NCBI RefSeq assembly: GCF_023195925.1
Contig: NZ_JALPRE010000001.1
Coordinates: 744,001-808,000 of the forward strand
Direction of reading: 5' to 3'
Source: Aquimarina acroporae
Lineage (GTDB): Bacteria; Bacteroidota; Bacteroidia; Flavobacteriales; Flavobacteriaceae
DNA length: 64,000 nucleotides
Under the pieces are notes generated by a model. That model had not been told where the DNA came from, did no database searches, and worked only from the letters and a program-made list of their open reading frames with translations. A program made the position numbers and the translations under genes. Of the stretch, positions 1 through 7,717 are shown piece after piece. How positions within the stretch are numbered: position 1 is the first letter of the stretch; each line of letters begins with the position of its first letter.

Positions 1-207
1 GTATTAGAATATTTGCCATATCTCAGATGCCTCATTTCACGTATCATTACTGAAGTAATTAGCCATAATATTCCCAGTCTGGATGAATTAAATTTTATTT
101 TAACCTCAAAAGGGTTTGGATACGGTAAAACTATTTCTGAAGGATATACACTGTATAAACTTAGCAATAAAGTGTATTCTAAAGCATTATTAAGGTTGCT
201 GGATTAA
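1..207 (+). CDS. C-terminal fragment of an unknown protein (5' end outside window)
   Basis: The frame is open from base 1 to the TAA at 205-207, giving about 68 residues that continue from beyond the left edge. The visible part is mixed alpha/beta with a short Gly/Lys-rich turn (KGFGYGK) and ends in KALLRLLD. I see no diagnostic motif, signal peptide or membrane segment. A TTG at 13 could start a very short protein, but the frame stays open upstream, so a truncated larger gene is more likely. Function unknown. Confidence 0.4.
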   Translation, partial: VLEYLPYLRCLISRIITEVISHNIPSLDELNFILTSKGFGYGKTISEGYTLYKLSNKVYSKALLRLLD

Positions 208-261
208 GCCCCGAAGTACGCAAACATGATTGACTTTTAGATTAAACAACATCCTTTGGTA

Positions 262-269
262 TAACTTTG
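262..269 (+). promoter_or_regulatory. -7 promoter element (TAACTTTG) of the lipoprotein gene
   Basis: This is a perfect match to the Bacteroidota -7 consensus TAnnTTTG. It lies about 60 bases before the first ATG of the next gene. No clear TTG is found at the -33 position, so the call rests on the -7 box alone. It implies that the TTG at 230 cannot be the start codon. Confidence 0.4.
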
Positions 270-331
270 AAAAAAACCAGTTATTGAAATTCACTCATTT
301 CACAATTCGTATATTGCCCATACATAACCCG

Positions 332-838
332 ATGTCTATGAATAAAATAATATTAACTCTTACAGCACTCATTATATTTTCTTGCAAAGATCAGAAAACC
401 AATCAAAACGCTACTACAGAACAAGTCGTAGAAGAAAAAGTGGATACAATTTCATCTGTTATCAATAAAGAAACTTTGAAAGATCTTTCGGTCGTACCTC
501 ATCACTATATATGTTATACTTATGACAGAAACAAAACCAAAAGAATTTGGATAGGTTTTAGTGAAAAAAATCTGGCAATTGAACTAAAATATGAAGGACA
601 ACAAGAATCGTTACCACTAAAATACAATACCGAAGAATATATCGAAGGTGGCGCCCACCCTACTATCATCAAATATTATGATGAAATATACCAAAACAAG
701 GTAAATGGCAAGTATAAGTTAACTCATTCTGGAAACTGGGACTACGTTACCTACATGCGAGGAAAAGACAACAAAGAGTTTAACTATACCATAGATCATC
801 ATGCAAATCCATATGGTAGTATTCCTTGTTTTAAATAG
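332..838 (+). CDS. Putative lipoprotein of unknown function
   Basis: The protein starts with a short basic n-region, a hydrophobic stretch and a lipobox ending in FSC, followed by a charged, low-complexity linker (about residues 20-45). This is typical of a Bacteroidota lipoprotein sent to the envelope by signal peptidase II. The rest, about 120 residues, has many aromatic and charged residues (HHYICYTYDR, GNWDYVTYMRG) but no recognised family. The frame opens upstream at a TTG (230), but a -7 promoter box at 262-269 and the signal peptide favour ATG 332 or the equally good ATG 338. The next gene begins 26 bases downstream and may be co-transcribed. Confidence 0.6.
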   Translation: MSMNKIILTLTALIIFSCKDQKTNQNATTEQVVEEKVDTISSVINKETLKDLSVVPHHYICYTYDRNKTKRIWIGFSEKNLAIELKYEGQQESLPLKYNTEEYIEGGAHPTIIKYYDEIYQNKVNGKYKLTHSGNWDYVTYMRGKDNKEFNYTIDHHANPYGSIPCFK

Positions 839-864
839 GAACTACCGATAAAATTCTAAATAAT

Positions 865-1176
865 ATGACGCATAAAAGCGATACTCAAAAAGCGTTTAGC
901 TACGCTATAAATAGTTTAACCCTTATGGCGGTTATAGTATTATTAAGTGTAGTCATGCATTGTACCCAATTGGAGATCATTTCTCTTTTAATAGGAATAT
1001 TGGTATTTATCATTGGAGCTTTGAGTATCATAGGGCTTATTCATAGTTTAAAAGGAATAAAAAGCGAAAACAATTTAAAAAAAGTCGTTGGGCTTATTAT
1101 TAATGTAACATTTGTTTCCTTATTTATCTATGTATTTATTGCCAATGCTTTAGATATAGTAAAAGTGATGAACTAA
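865..1176 (+). CDS. Small inner-membrane protein, three predicted helices
   Basis: This 103-residue protein consists mostly of three hydrophobic segments (about residues 18-34, 37-58 and 73-97). They are joined by short polar loops, one of them the basic KGIKSENNLKK. The form is common among small flavobacterial membrane proteins of unknown role. It follows the upstream lipoprotein gene by 26 bases on the same strand with no hairpin between, so the two are probably one transcript. No functional motif is visible. Confidence 0.55.
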   Translation: MTHKSDTQKAFSYAINSLTLMAVIVLLSVVMHCTQLEIISLLIGILVFIIGALSIIGLIHSLKGIKSENNLKKVVGLIINVTFVSLFIYVFIANALDIVKVMN

Positions 1177-1296
1177 GGTTGATAAAACAGATCTTAAAGC
1201 AGTTTCTTCTGATTTAAATATTAATGTTACGGGTACCCGTAAAAATAAAAGATAGTTATTTCGGTATTTTGACATTAAATTAAAACCTAAGTCAAA

Positions 1297-1713
1297 ATGT
1301 ATTACACCGAGAGAAAACCTCTCGAAGGAACCCGATTTGAATATCGAATTGCCTATCTTCCTTCTGAGACGGACCCCAAAACAATTACCCCCGAACACAT
1401 AGGCAATATTCTCTATGTAGAGTTATTCCCCCTTTTTACGGCAAAAATTCATAACACCGAACCTTTACGTTACGAAGTGAAGGAAAACAAGCTATGGTAT
1501 TATCTTAAAACTTTACTTGTAGAGGTCAAAGAAAAAAACAATCTATTCTATTCTCACTTTAACATCAATTTTTCAGACTGCCATATAGGCCCTTTTAGTG
1601 GTCAAGCAAATCTAGATATCATTGTTTTTCAGGTAAAACCTATAGATATTAACCCAAAAAATATCAAAAAAGGTAATCTCACAGACTCCAGTGAAATTCC
1701 GCAAGAAGCATAG
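1297..1713 (+). CDS. Hypothetical protein, soluble
   Basis: A 138-residue protein starting at an ATG, without signal peptide or membrane segment. It is rich in aromatic residues and appears beta-rich in its middle (RYEVKENKLWYYLKTLLVEV). The last 20 residues are polar and probably disordered. I do not recognise the family. It is separated from the genes on both sides by about 100-120 bases without a clear terminator. Confidence 0.5.
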   Translation: MYYTERKPLEGTRFEYRIAYLPSETDPKTITPEHIGNILYVELFPLFTAKIHNTEPLRYEVKENKLWYYLKTLLVEVKEKNNLFYSHFNINFSDCHIGPFSGQANLDIIVFQVKPIDINPKNIKKGNLTDSSEIPQEA

Positions 1714-1795
1714 TAATTGCCTTTATACCTGATCTAGAAGTTACCCAATCATAGATAACGTAATTCAAGCGATTTCTTATCTTTATCGCTAGGGC

Positions 1796-1803
1796 TACAT
1801 TTG
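1796..1803 (+). promoter_or_regulatory. -7 promoter element (TACATTTG) of the P-loop kinase gene
   Basis: This is a perfect TAnnTTTG box with a TTTC at 1773-1776, 19 bases upstream, as a near-match to the -33 TTTG. It ends only 11 bases before the ATG at 1815, so the transcript would have almost no leader. Confidence 0.4.
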
Positions 1804-1814
1804 TATATACTCAT

Positions 1815-2360
1815 ATGAAAATCTTACTATTTGGAGCATCAGGATCTGGAACTACCACTTTGGGTAAAGAAATTGCCAAACAAACTAGTTTTATACATCT
1901 CGATGTAGATGACTACTACTGGAAAAAAACTCAACCTCCTTATCAAGAAAAAATAGCTTTAAAAGCTAGAAACCATACTCTAAAAAAAGATTTTACTGTA
2001 CATAAAAATGTAATTGTAAGTGGTTCTTTGGTAAGCTGGGGAGAAGAATGGAAAACGGCATTTGATCTGGCCGTTTTTATTCGACTAAACAACTCCTTAA
2101 GAATGAATAGATTAAAAGAAAGAGAAACTATACGCTATGGGGATTTGCTTACCACAGATAAAAGCATTCAACAAAGTTCAAAGGCGTTTTTAGAATGGGC
2201 GAACCGATATGAAGACCCTAATTTTGACGGTAGATCACTTAAGATACATACACAATGGATGAAACTACTAGATTGCGAAGTACTGCATCTTGACGGAGCA
2301 TCAAAACTATCGTTTAAAATAGATGAGATTATTACCAAAATAAAAAAACACCAACAATAG
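1815..2360 (+). CDS. P-loop nucleoside/shikimate-kinase-like ATPase
   Basis: This 181-residue protein begins with a beta strand and Walker A loop GASGSGTTTLG (residues 7-17), as in adenylate-kinase-like and AAA_18 small-molecule kinases. An acidic pair DVDDYYW near residue 36 fits the substrate region of that fold. The RLKERE stretch near residue 99 could be a lid. The substrate cannot be read from the sequence; such proteins are often labelled adenylate kinase or shikimate kinase without proof. The gene is preceded by a promoter box and converges on the lipoprotein gene below. The terminator hairpin of that gene overlaps this stop codon. Confidence 0.65.
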   Translation: MKILLFGASGSGTTTLGKEIAKQTSFIHLDVDDYYWKKTQPPYQEKIALKARNHTLKKDFTVHKNVIVSGSLVSWGEEWKTAFDLAVFIRLNNSLRMNRLKERETIRYGDLLTTDKSIQQSSKAFLEWANRYEDPNFDGRSLKIHTQWMKLLDCEVLHLDGASKLSFKIDEIITKIKKHQQ

Positions 2361-2371
2361 CAGTTGGTGTT
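2347..2371 (-). terminator. Intrinsic terminator of the lipoprotein gene, overlapping the opposing CDS end
   Basis: A perfect 9-bp stem (AACACCAAC / GTTGGTGTT) with a 7-base loop is followed on the minus strand by a run of seven T (2348-2342). It lies 26 bases past the minus-strand stop at 2397. The stem contains the last codons and stop of the convergent kinase gene. Confidence 0.75.
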
Positions 2372-2396
2372 GAATGTATAGGTTATAGTTTGTGCA

Positions 2397-2873
2397 CTAC
2401 ATTTGTTCTGATAGTGCATTTATTTGCTTAGATTTTACCGCCATATACTTACTCAGTTTTTCGATTTCTTCACCCGGTAAAATGCTCATAAGCCTGGTAT
2501 ATTGTCTAGACAAATCACTACTCGCACTACTAAGTTTTAAAAACGAATCCATATCATGAGCCTCTACAGCTTTTTTATAATTCGCTACATATTTTTCGTA
2601 GTCTTTGATGTACTTTTTTGAATATGAATTATTGGTTTTCTCAGAAGTACCTGGAATTCGAAGTGGTTTATCTACATTATCTTTCTTCTTTTTAGTAGCT
2701 TTCTTTTTCTTTACTACGGGTTTTTTCTCTTCAACTACCTCTTCTACCGCAACCTGAGTAGAATCTTGAACCTCTTCTACTACTTCTAACTTATCGGTTT
2801 TTGGATCTTTTTTACAAGAAGTTACACCTATAAGCAATACGCATATAAAAGCGGTTAAAAAGTTTTTTTTCAT
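2397..2873 (-). CDS. Lipoprotein with a Lys-rich linker, unknown function
   Basis: The 158-residue product has a clear lipoprotein signal (MKKNFLTAF..., lipobox GVTSC at about residue 20). It continues through an acidic stretch (VVEEVQ, VEEVVEEKK) and then a very basic block (KKKKATKKKK). The C-terminal 80 residues are predicted helical, with two long amphipathic helices (YSKKYIKDYEKYVANYKKAVEAH and DLSRQYTRLMSI) that could form a coiled-coil hairpin. No family is recognised. The charge-segregated linker suggests a tether between the outer membrane and a periplasmic domain, which is inference. Transcription ends at the hairpin at 2347-2371. Confidence 0.6.
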   Translation of the reverse strand: MKKNFLTAFICVLLIGVTSCKKDPKTDKLEVVEEVQDSTQVAVEEVVEEKKPVVKKKKATKKKKDNVDKPLRIPGTSEKTNNSYSKKYIKDYEKYVANYKKAVEAHDMDSFLKLSSASSDLSRQYTRLMSILPGEEIEKLSKYMAVKSKQINALSEQM

Positions 2874-2961
2874 AACACTATGTTTAGGACAATAATTGGT
2901 TTAAAGAATATTTTAAATAACTAAAATCTTTTCGATATAGTCTATGAATTTACTAAAAAAA

Positions 2962-4332
2962 TTACTGCAAAAGGATATTTAGATCATCAAAGTTCATTTC
3001 TGACTGCGTACCTGTCTCCATATTCTTTACAGTAAATACTTTATTCTCTACCTCTGAAGTACCTGCCAAAATCACAAAAGGAATATTCCTCTTATTAGCA
3101 TAGTTCATTTGCTTTTTCATTTTGACACTATCTGGATATAGCTCTGCAACCACCCCAGATTTTCTAAGCTGATGTATAGCTTTAAAACAATACAGTGCTT
3201 CCTGTTCTCCAAAATTGATAAATAATGCTTTAGTAGTTAAAGCTACCGTTTCTGGAAACAAACCTAATTCTTCAAGTACCAAATAGATTCTATCTAAACC
3301 AAAAGAGATACCAACTCCACTTACATCTTTTAATCCAAAAATCCCGGTAAGATCATCATAGCGACCTCCACCACCAATAGATCCCATTTTTACAGTCTCG
3401 GGAGCTGCAACTTCAAAAATAGCACCTGTATAATAGTTCAATCCTCTCGCCAATGTAACATCTAAATCCAGAACTGCAGTTTCAAGAGTTACATCATTTA
3501 TGGTGGTTGTAATAAACTCTAATTCTTCTACTCCTTTCATTCCTTCTTTTGAAGATGACAGAAGTGCTTTAAGCTTATCAATTTTTTCGGTAGTTGTACC
3601 TGTAAAATCAAACAATGGTTTTACTTTTTCTATAGCGTCATTAGAAATTCCTTTTTCTTTCATTTCCTTCTTTACACCATCTTCACCAATTTTATCTAAC
3701 TTATCAAGGGCTACTGTAAAATCGATCAATTTATCACTGGCTCCAATAACCTCGGCGATACCAGATAAAATCTTTCGGTTATTTAATTTAATAGTGACTC
3801 CTTTCAAATTAAGAGCTGTAAATACTCGATCATATAGTTTAATAAGGTCTACCTCTTGCCATAGTGATTTACTCCCTACTACATCGGCATCACATTGATA
3901 AAACTCCCTAAACCTTCCTTTTTGAGGACGATCTGCTCTCCAAACTGGTTGTATCTGATATCTTTTGAACGGAAAGTCTATTTCATTTTGATGTTGTACT
4001 ACATAACGAGCAAAAGGAACTGTAAGATCATAACGAAGTGCTTTTTCACTTATCTTAGAAGTCATTTTTGTACTGTCCTTACTTTCATATAGTGCATCAT
4101 CTACTTTGCGTAAATAATCACCACTATTTAGTATCTTAAATATTAACCGATCTCCTTCTTCTCCATACTTTCCCATTAACGTCTCGCTATTCTCAAAACT
4201 TGGGGTTTCTATAGGCTGAAAACCAAATAGCTTAAATTGTCTTTTGATAATCTCCATGATGTACGATCTCTTTGCAACCTCTACGGGTGAAAAATCACGT
4301 GTTCCTTTTGGTATTGATGGTCTTTGTGCCAT
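2962..4332 (-). CDS. hisS: Histidyl-tRNA synthetase
   Basis: This cytoplasmic class II aminoacyl-tRNA synthetase charges tRNA-His. The 456 residues show the family hallmarks in order: the N-terminal PKGTRDFSP, motif 1 around residues 37-52 (PIETPSFE), motif 2 with [17 protein letters not shown] near 132-148, the histidine-specific loop ARGLNYYTG near 300, motif 3 [11 protein letters not shown] near 340, and a C-terminal anticodon-binding domain. YYTG is preceded by Asn where Asp is more usual (GLDYYTG), a small variation. The length is normal. It is transcribed away from the permease gene, with about 175 bases between them. Confidence 0.97.
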   Translation of the reverse strand: MAQRPSIPKGTRDFSPVEVAKRSYIMEIIKRQFKLFGFQPIETPSFENSETLMGKYGEEGDRLIFKILNSGDYLRKVDDALYESKDSTKMTSKISEKALRYDLTVPFARYVVQHQNEIDFPFKRYQIQPVWRADRPQKGRFREFYQCDADVVGSKSLWQEVDLIKLYDRVFTALNLKGVTIKLNNRKILSGIAEVIGASDKLIDFTVALDKLDKIGEDGVKKEMKEKGISNDAIEKVKPLFDFTGTTTEKIDKLKALLSSSKEGMKGVEELEFITTTINDVTLETAVLDLDVTLARGLNYYTGAIFEVAAPETVKMGSIGGGGRYDDLTGIFGLKDVSGVGISFGLDRIYLVLEELGLFPETVALTTKALFINFGEQEALYCFKAIHQLRKSGVVAELYPDSVKMKKQMNYANKRNIPFVILAGTSEVENKVFTVKNMETGTQSEMNFDDLNILLQ

Positions 4333-4508
4333 TATGCGTTTTTATAGTTTTAGATCTTAATTCCCCTGCGGAAATTTAGACCCATTGAGGCTGCAAATAT
4401 CTAAAAAAGTAGAAATACATTTTATCTTGTCGATAAAAAAATACTTTTTTTAAGTAACTTTCCGTGGGTTTTATAGTCTTATAATGCAACCTGGTTAATA
4501 ATCATTTT

Positions 4509-5744
4509 ATGTTTGCACTTTTCAAAGAGAATGTTCGCATTGCTATGGACTCCATCAAGGGGCAAGTTCTAAGGACCACGCTTACGGTATTAATTATTGC
4601 AATTGGTATTACCGCATTGGTAGGTATTCTTACGTTTCTTGGGGCTTTAGAAAAAACAATAGCTGGCGATTTTGCTTCAATGGGTGCCAATACATTTAAC
4701 CTGCAACGATACGAATTTAACACCAGAAATAACAGGGATCGCGAAAAAGTAAACCCGGTAATCACCTATCGTAATGTGAAAGAATTCACAGAGCGATTTC
4801 AATACCCCTGGGCAAAAACTTCGGTGTATTTTACAGGAACCAGTGGTGCCGAAGTAAAATTTGAAAACGAAAAAACAGATCCCGAAGTTACCGTTTTGGG
4901 AGTTAATGAAAACTATCTTGATAATACAGGTACCGAAATTGATAAGGGCCGAAATTTCACTTATTTCGATATTGAAAACAATAATCATGTTTGTCTTATA
5001 GGTTCAGATTTTACCAAAAACCTATTTGACACCACCGACCCCATAGGACAGACCATTAGCATTAGAGGAGTAAAATTTAAGGTTATTGGTTTGCTAGAAA
5101 GTAAAGGAGCAACTTTTAGAAACAATCAGGATCTACGCGTATTAATTCCGCTACAAACAGCAAGATCTATGTATACCTTACCTAATATTAACTACGGAAT
5201 TAGTGTAAAAGTAACCGATAAACAATTTTTGGAAGGCGCACAAGATGAAGCTATCATTACCTTTAGAAATATAAGAGGTCTTAGTCCAATACAAGAAAAC
5301 AACTTTGGACTTGAACGAAGCGATGATCTCATCAATCGTATCTCGAATATTACTTCCTACTTATATGTAGCTGCCGGAATCATAAGTATTATCACGATTT
5401 TTGGGTCTTCTATTGCTTTAATGAACATAATGCTGGTATCTGTTACCGAACGTACTCGTGAAATTGGGGTTAGAAAAGCCCTAGGAGCAAAAAAACACAC
5501 CATCTCAGGACAGTTCTTTTTAGAAACCGTAATTATAGGACAAATTGGAGGTGTGCTAGGTATTATTCTTGGAATTCTTGTAGGAACTATAGCAGCTAAA
5601 ATATTAGATTTCCAGTTTTCTTTACCGTGGCTTGCTATGTCTTGGGCTGTAATTACTTCTTTCTTAACAGCTGTGGCTTCAGGCTTATACCCAGCAGTAA
5701 AAGCAGCAAATCAAGATCCAATAGAATCACTCCGATATGAGTAA
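4509..5744 (+). CDS. MacB/FtsX-type ABC transporter permease
   Basis: This 411-residue inner-membrane protein has one N-terminal helix (about 22-45), a large periplasmic MacB-PCD-type domain (about 50-250) and three C-terminal helices forming the FtsX domain. The conserved loop VTERTREIGVRKALGA follows the second helix and marks the mechanotransmission permeases that expel lipoproteins, peptides or antibiotics. No ATPase gene (MacB/LolD type) is adjacent, so its partner is encoded elsewhere. The stop codon is only 2 bases from the stop of the convergent gene, with no terminator between them. The substrate is unknown. Confidence 0.85.
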   Translation: MFALFKENVRIAMDSIKGQVLRTTLTVLIIAIGITALVGILTFLGALEKTIAGDFASMGANTFNLQRYEFNTRNNRDREKVNPVITYRNVKEFTERFQYPWAKTSVYFTGTSGAEVKFENEKTDPEVTVLGVNENYLDNTGTEIDKGRNFTYFDIENNNHVCLIGSDFTKNLFDTTDPIGQTISIRGVKFKVIGLLESKGATFRNNQDLRVLIPLQTARSMYTLPNINYGISVKVTDKQFLEGAQDEAIITFRNIRGLSPIQENNFGLERSDDLINRISNITSYLYVAAGIISIITIFGSSIALMNIMLVSVTERTREIGVRKALGAKKHTISGQFFLETVIIGQIGGVLGIILGILVGTIAAKILDFQFSLPWLAMSWAVITSFLTAVASGLYPAVKAANQDPIESLRYE

Positions 5745-5746
5745 GT

Positions 5747-6226
5747 TTAACCCTGGGCTTCTATTAATTGTTTAAAAAAATGAAACAATTCACCTTTGGT
5801 AATAGCTGAACCTTGTTGGATTAATTTGAATTTGTCGACGTTGTGATCATCTCCGTAGGCTTTTGTAGCATTATAAAAAACCACCTCATCGTTTAATAAG
5901 TTTTCTCTTAACCAATTATACCCTTCTGGAGTAGTAACATCTATAGCATCATTATTAATTTTAATAGCTATTAGACGCATATGCTCTTCTTGTAATTCGA
6001 ACAAATGAATCTGATTTTTTGAGAAATGTTCAAGATACTGTGCACCGGTCAACACCTTTTCCCATACCAAATCACTAAAAATATCTATTTCTTCTTCAGC
6101 CACTTCAGGTTTATTAGCTTTAATATCGCCCCACTCTTCTGCAGTTATAGATTGAGTCGCCAAAAAATTGATAAATTCTACATGTAACTCTTCTAATTGC
6201 TCTTTACTTAGTCTTTGGTATTTCAT
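5747..6226 (-). CDS. Conserved flavobacterial protein (possibly DUF6495)
   Basis: A 159-residue acidic cytosolic protein without signal or membrane segments. It resembles a conserved Bacteroidota family that I believe is catalogued as DUF6495; that name is from memory. It is largely helical, with an N-terminal YQRLSKEQLEELHVEF and a C-terminal helix GELFHFFKQLIEAQ. No catalytic motif is seen and the role is unknown. A -7 promoter box lies just upstream at 6245-6252. Confidence 0.65.
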   Translation of the reverse strand: MKYQRLSKEQLEELHVEFINFLATQSITAEEWGDIKANKPEVAEEEIDIFSDLVWEKVLTGAQYLEHFSKNQIHLFELQEEHMRLIAIKINNDAIDVTTPEGYNWLRENLLNDEVVFYNATKAYGDDHNVDKFKLIQQGSAITKGELFHFFKQLIEAQG

Positions 6227-6244
6227 GCCTCAAAAAATTGATTG

Positions 6245-6252
6245 CAAAAATA
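6245..6252 (-). promoter_or_regulatory. -7 promoter element (TATTTTTG on minus strand)
   Basis: A perfect TAnnTTTG box, read on the minus strand, lies 18 bases before the ATG at 6226. No TTG is evident at -33. A short leader would result. Confidence 0.35.
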
Positions 6253-6344
6253 ACTATTATTGGTGATTTATTATCATTGAAGGATTACTTATTACACAAA
6301 AAATCAAAACGCTATAAAGTCATTATCTTTATGGCATTACACAA

Positions 6345-7661
6345 ATGTCTAACCCTATGAAAAGCTCATTAATTCTTACTCTTTACGCTCTCTTATTCTT
6401 ATTCATTATTCCACAGACCATGAGTTCACAAAAACTATCAAAAACAGAACAAAGCATCATTCAAACCGTAACTAACAATCATCAGGAAGCACTACGGTTT
6501 CTGGAAAAAACAGTTAATATGAATAGCGGGACCATGAATCAAGAAGGTGTAAGAGCTGTTGGAATGGTTTTTAAAGAACAGCTTGAAGCTCTCCAATTTG
6601 ACACCAAGTGGGTTGAAATGCCCAAAGAGATGCATCGAGCCGGACATCTATTTGCAGAACAACAAGGACAAAAAGGAAAGAAAATTTTACTCATCGGTCA
6701 TTTAGATACCGTATTTGAAGAGGATAGTCCCTTTCAACAATATAACGTCGAAGGTAATATCGCGTATGGTCCGGGGGTAAATGATATGAAAGGAGGTAAT
6801 GTTATTGTTTTATATGCACTTAAAGCGCTTTATGAAAATGGTCTGCTAGAAGATGCTCAAATTATAGTTGCATTCACTGGAGATGAAGAAAGTACAGGAA
6901 AACCTTTGAGTATAAGCCGAAAAGATCTTATTGACGCGGCAAAAAAAAGTGAGATTGGATTAGGCTTTGAAACTTCTACCGGCTTTAACTATGCCACTGT
7001 AGCAAGAAGAGGTTCTTCTGGTTGGGAACTGCGCGTTACTGGAAAAAGAGCACATTCTTCAGGAATTTTTAATGAACAAATAGGTGCTGGAGCTATTTTT
7101 GAAACATCTCGAATTTTAAACTCTTTTTATGAAGACGTAAAAGGTGAACAGTACCTTACATTTAATCCAGGAGTAATACTTGGCGGAACAGATATCGAAT
7201 TTGACAAAGCGGAAAGTGAAGGTAAAGCCTTTGGAAAAAGCAACGTTGTGGCACAGGAAGTTCTCGTGAAAGGAGGATTACGATTTATTTCAGAAGAACA
7301 AAAAGAAAATGCATGGGTAAAAATGAAAGAAATCGTTTCTCAAAACTTACCTCATACTTCGGCTAAAATAGCTTTTACAGATAGTTACCCAGCTATGCAA
7401 CCTACTCAAGGTAATCTAAAATTACTAGAACTATTAAATGAAGTTAGTCGAGACCTTGGACAAGGGGAGGTCGAAGCTTATGACCCTGGAAAACGAGGAG
7501 CCGCAGACACTTCCTTTGTTGCAGATTATGTCGATTGTTTAGATGGACTCGGAACTATGGGAAATGGCGCTCATACCACAAAAGAGTCTCTCGATTTAAC
7601 CACTTTTGAAGCACTTACGAAAAGAACAGCTTTATTAATCTATAGGCTTATTCATCAATAA
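6345..7661 (+). CDS. Secreted M20-family metallopeptidase (glutamate-carboxypeptidase type)
   Basis: The 438-residue protein has an N-terminal signal peptide (hydrophobic core about residues 8-22) and the complete di-zinc set of M20 enzymes: H119-x-D121 in GHLDTV, bridging D147 in GVNDMKGG, catalytic E181 and metal E182 in GDEES, E209 in GFETS and a C-terminal H410 in GNGAHTT. A dimerisation/lid domain falls between about 220 and 330. It probably trims C-terminal amino acids, such as glutamate, from peptides or folates in the periplasm. An alternative ATG at 6357 removes four residues. A bidirectional terminator follows. Confidence 0.88.
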   Translation: MSNPMKSSLILTLYALLFLFIIPQTMSSQKLSKTEQSIIQTVTNNHQEALRFLEKTVNMNSGTMNQEGVRAVGMVFKEQLEALQFDTKWVEMPKEMHRAGHLFAEQQGQKGKKILLIGHLDTVFEEDSPFQQYNVEGNIAYGPGVNDMKGGNVIVLYALKALYENGLLEDAQIIVAFTGDEESTGKPLSISRKDLIDAAKKSEIGLGFETSTGFNYATVARRGSSGWELRVTGKRAHSSGIFNEQIGAGAIFETSRILNSFYEDVKGEQYLTFNPGVILGGTDIEFDKAESEGKAFGKSNVVAQEVLVKGGLRFISEEQKENAWVKMKEIVSQNLPHTSAKIAFTDSYPAMQPTQGNLKLLELLNEVSRDLGQGEVEAYDPGKRGAADTSFVADYVDCLDGLGTMGNGAHTTKESLDLTTFEALTKRTALLIYRLIHQ

Positions 7662-7667
7662 AAACAA

Positions 7668-7696
7668 AAAAGGCTTTACCTTGAGTAAAGCCTTTT
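7668..7696. terminator. Bidirectional terminator between the M20 peptidase and TonB receptor genes
   Basis: A perfect 12-bp stem (AAAAGGCTTTAC / GTAAAGCCTTTT) with a 5-base loop sits between two convergent genes. The stem ends in T-runs in both directions. Confidence 0.85.
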
Positions 7697-7717
7697 CATA
7701 ACACTTATTTATAAAAA

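Noticed and set aside
3500..3898. A long plus-strand reading frame opposite hisS
   Set aside because: It lies fully inside the coding region of hisS on the other strand, has a serine/proline-rich make-up typical of a shadow frame, and shows no motif.
4333..4508. A T-box or other riboswitch before hisS
   Set aside because: The intergenic region has no stem-loop set or specifier-like element, and T-boxes are not expected in Bacteroidota.
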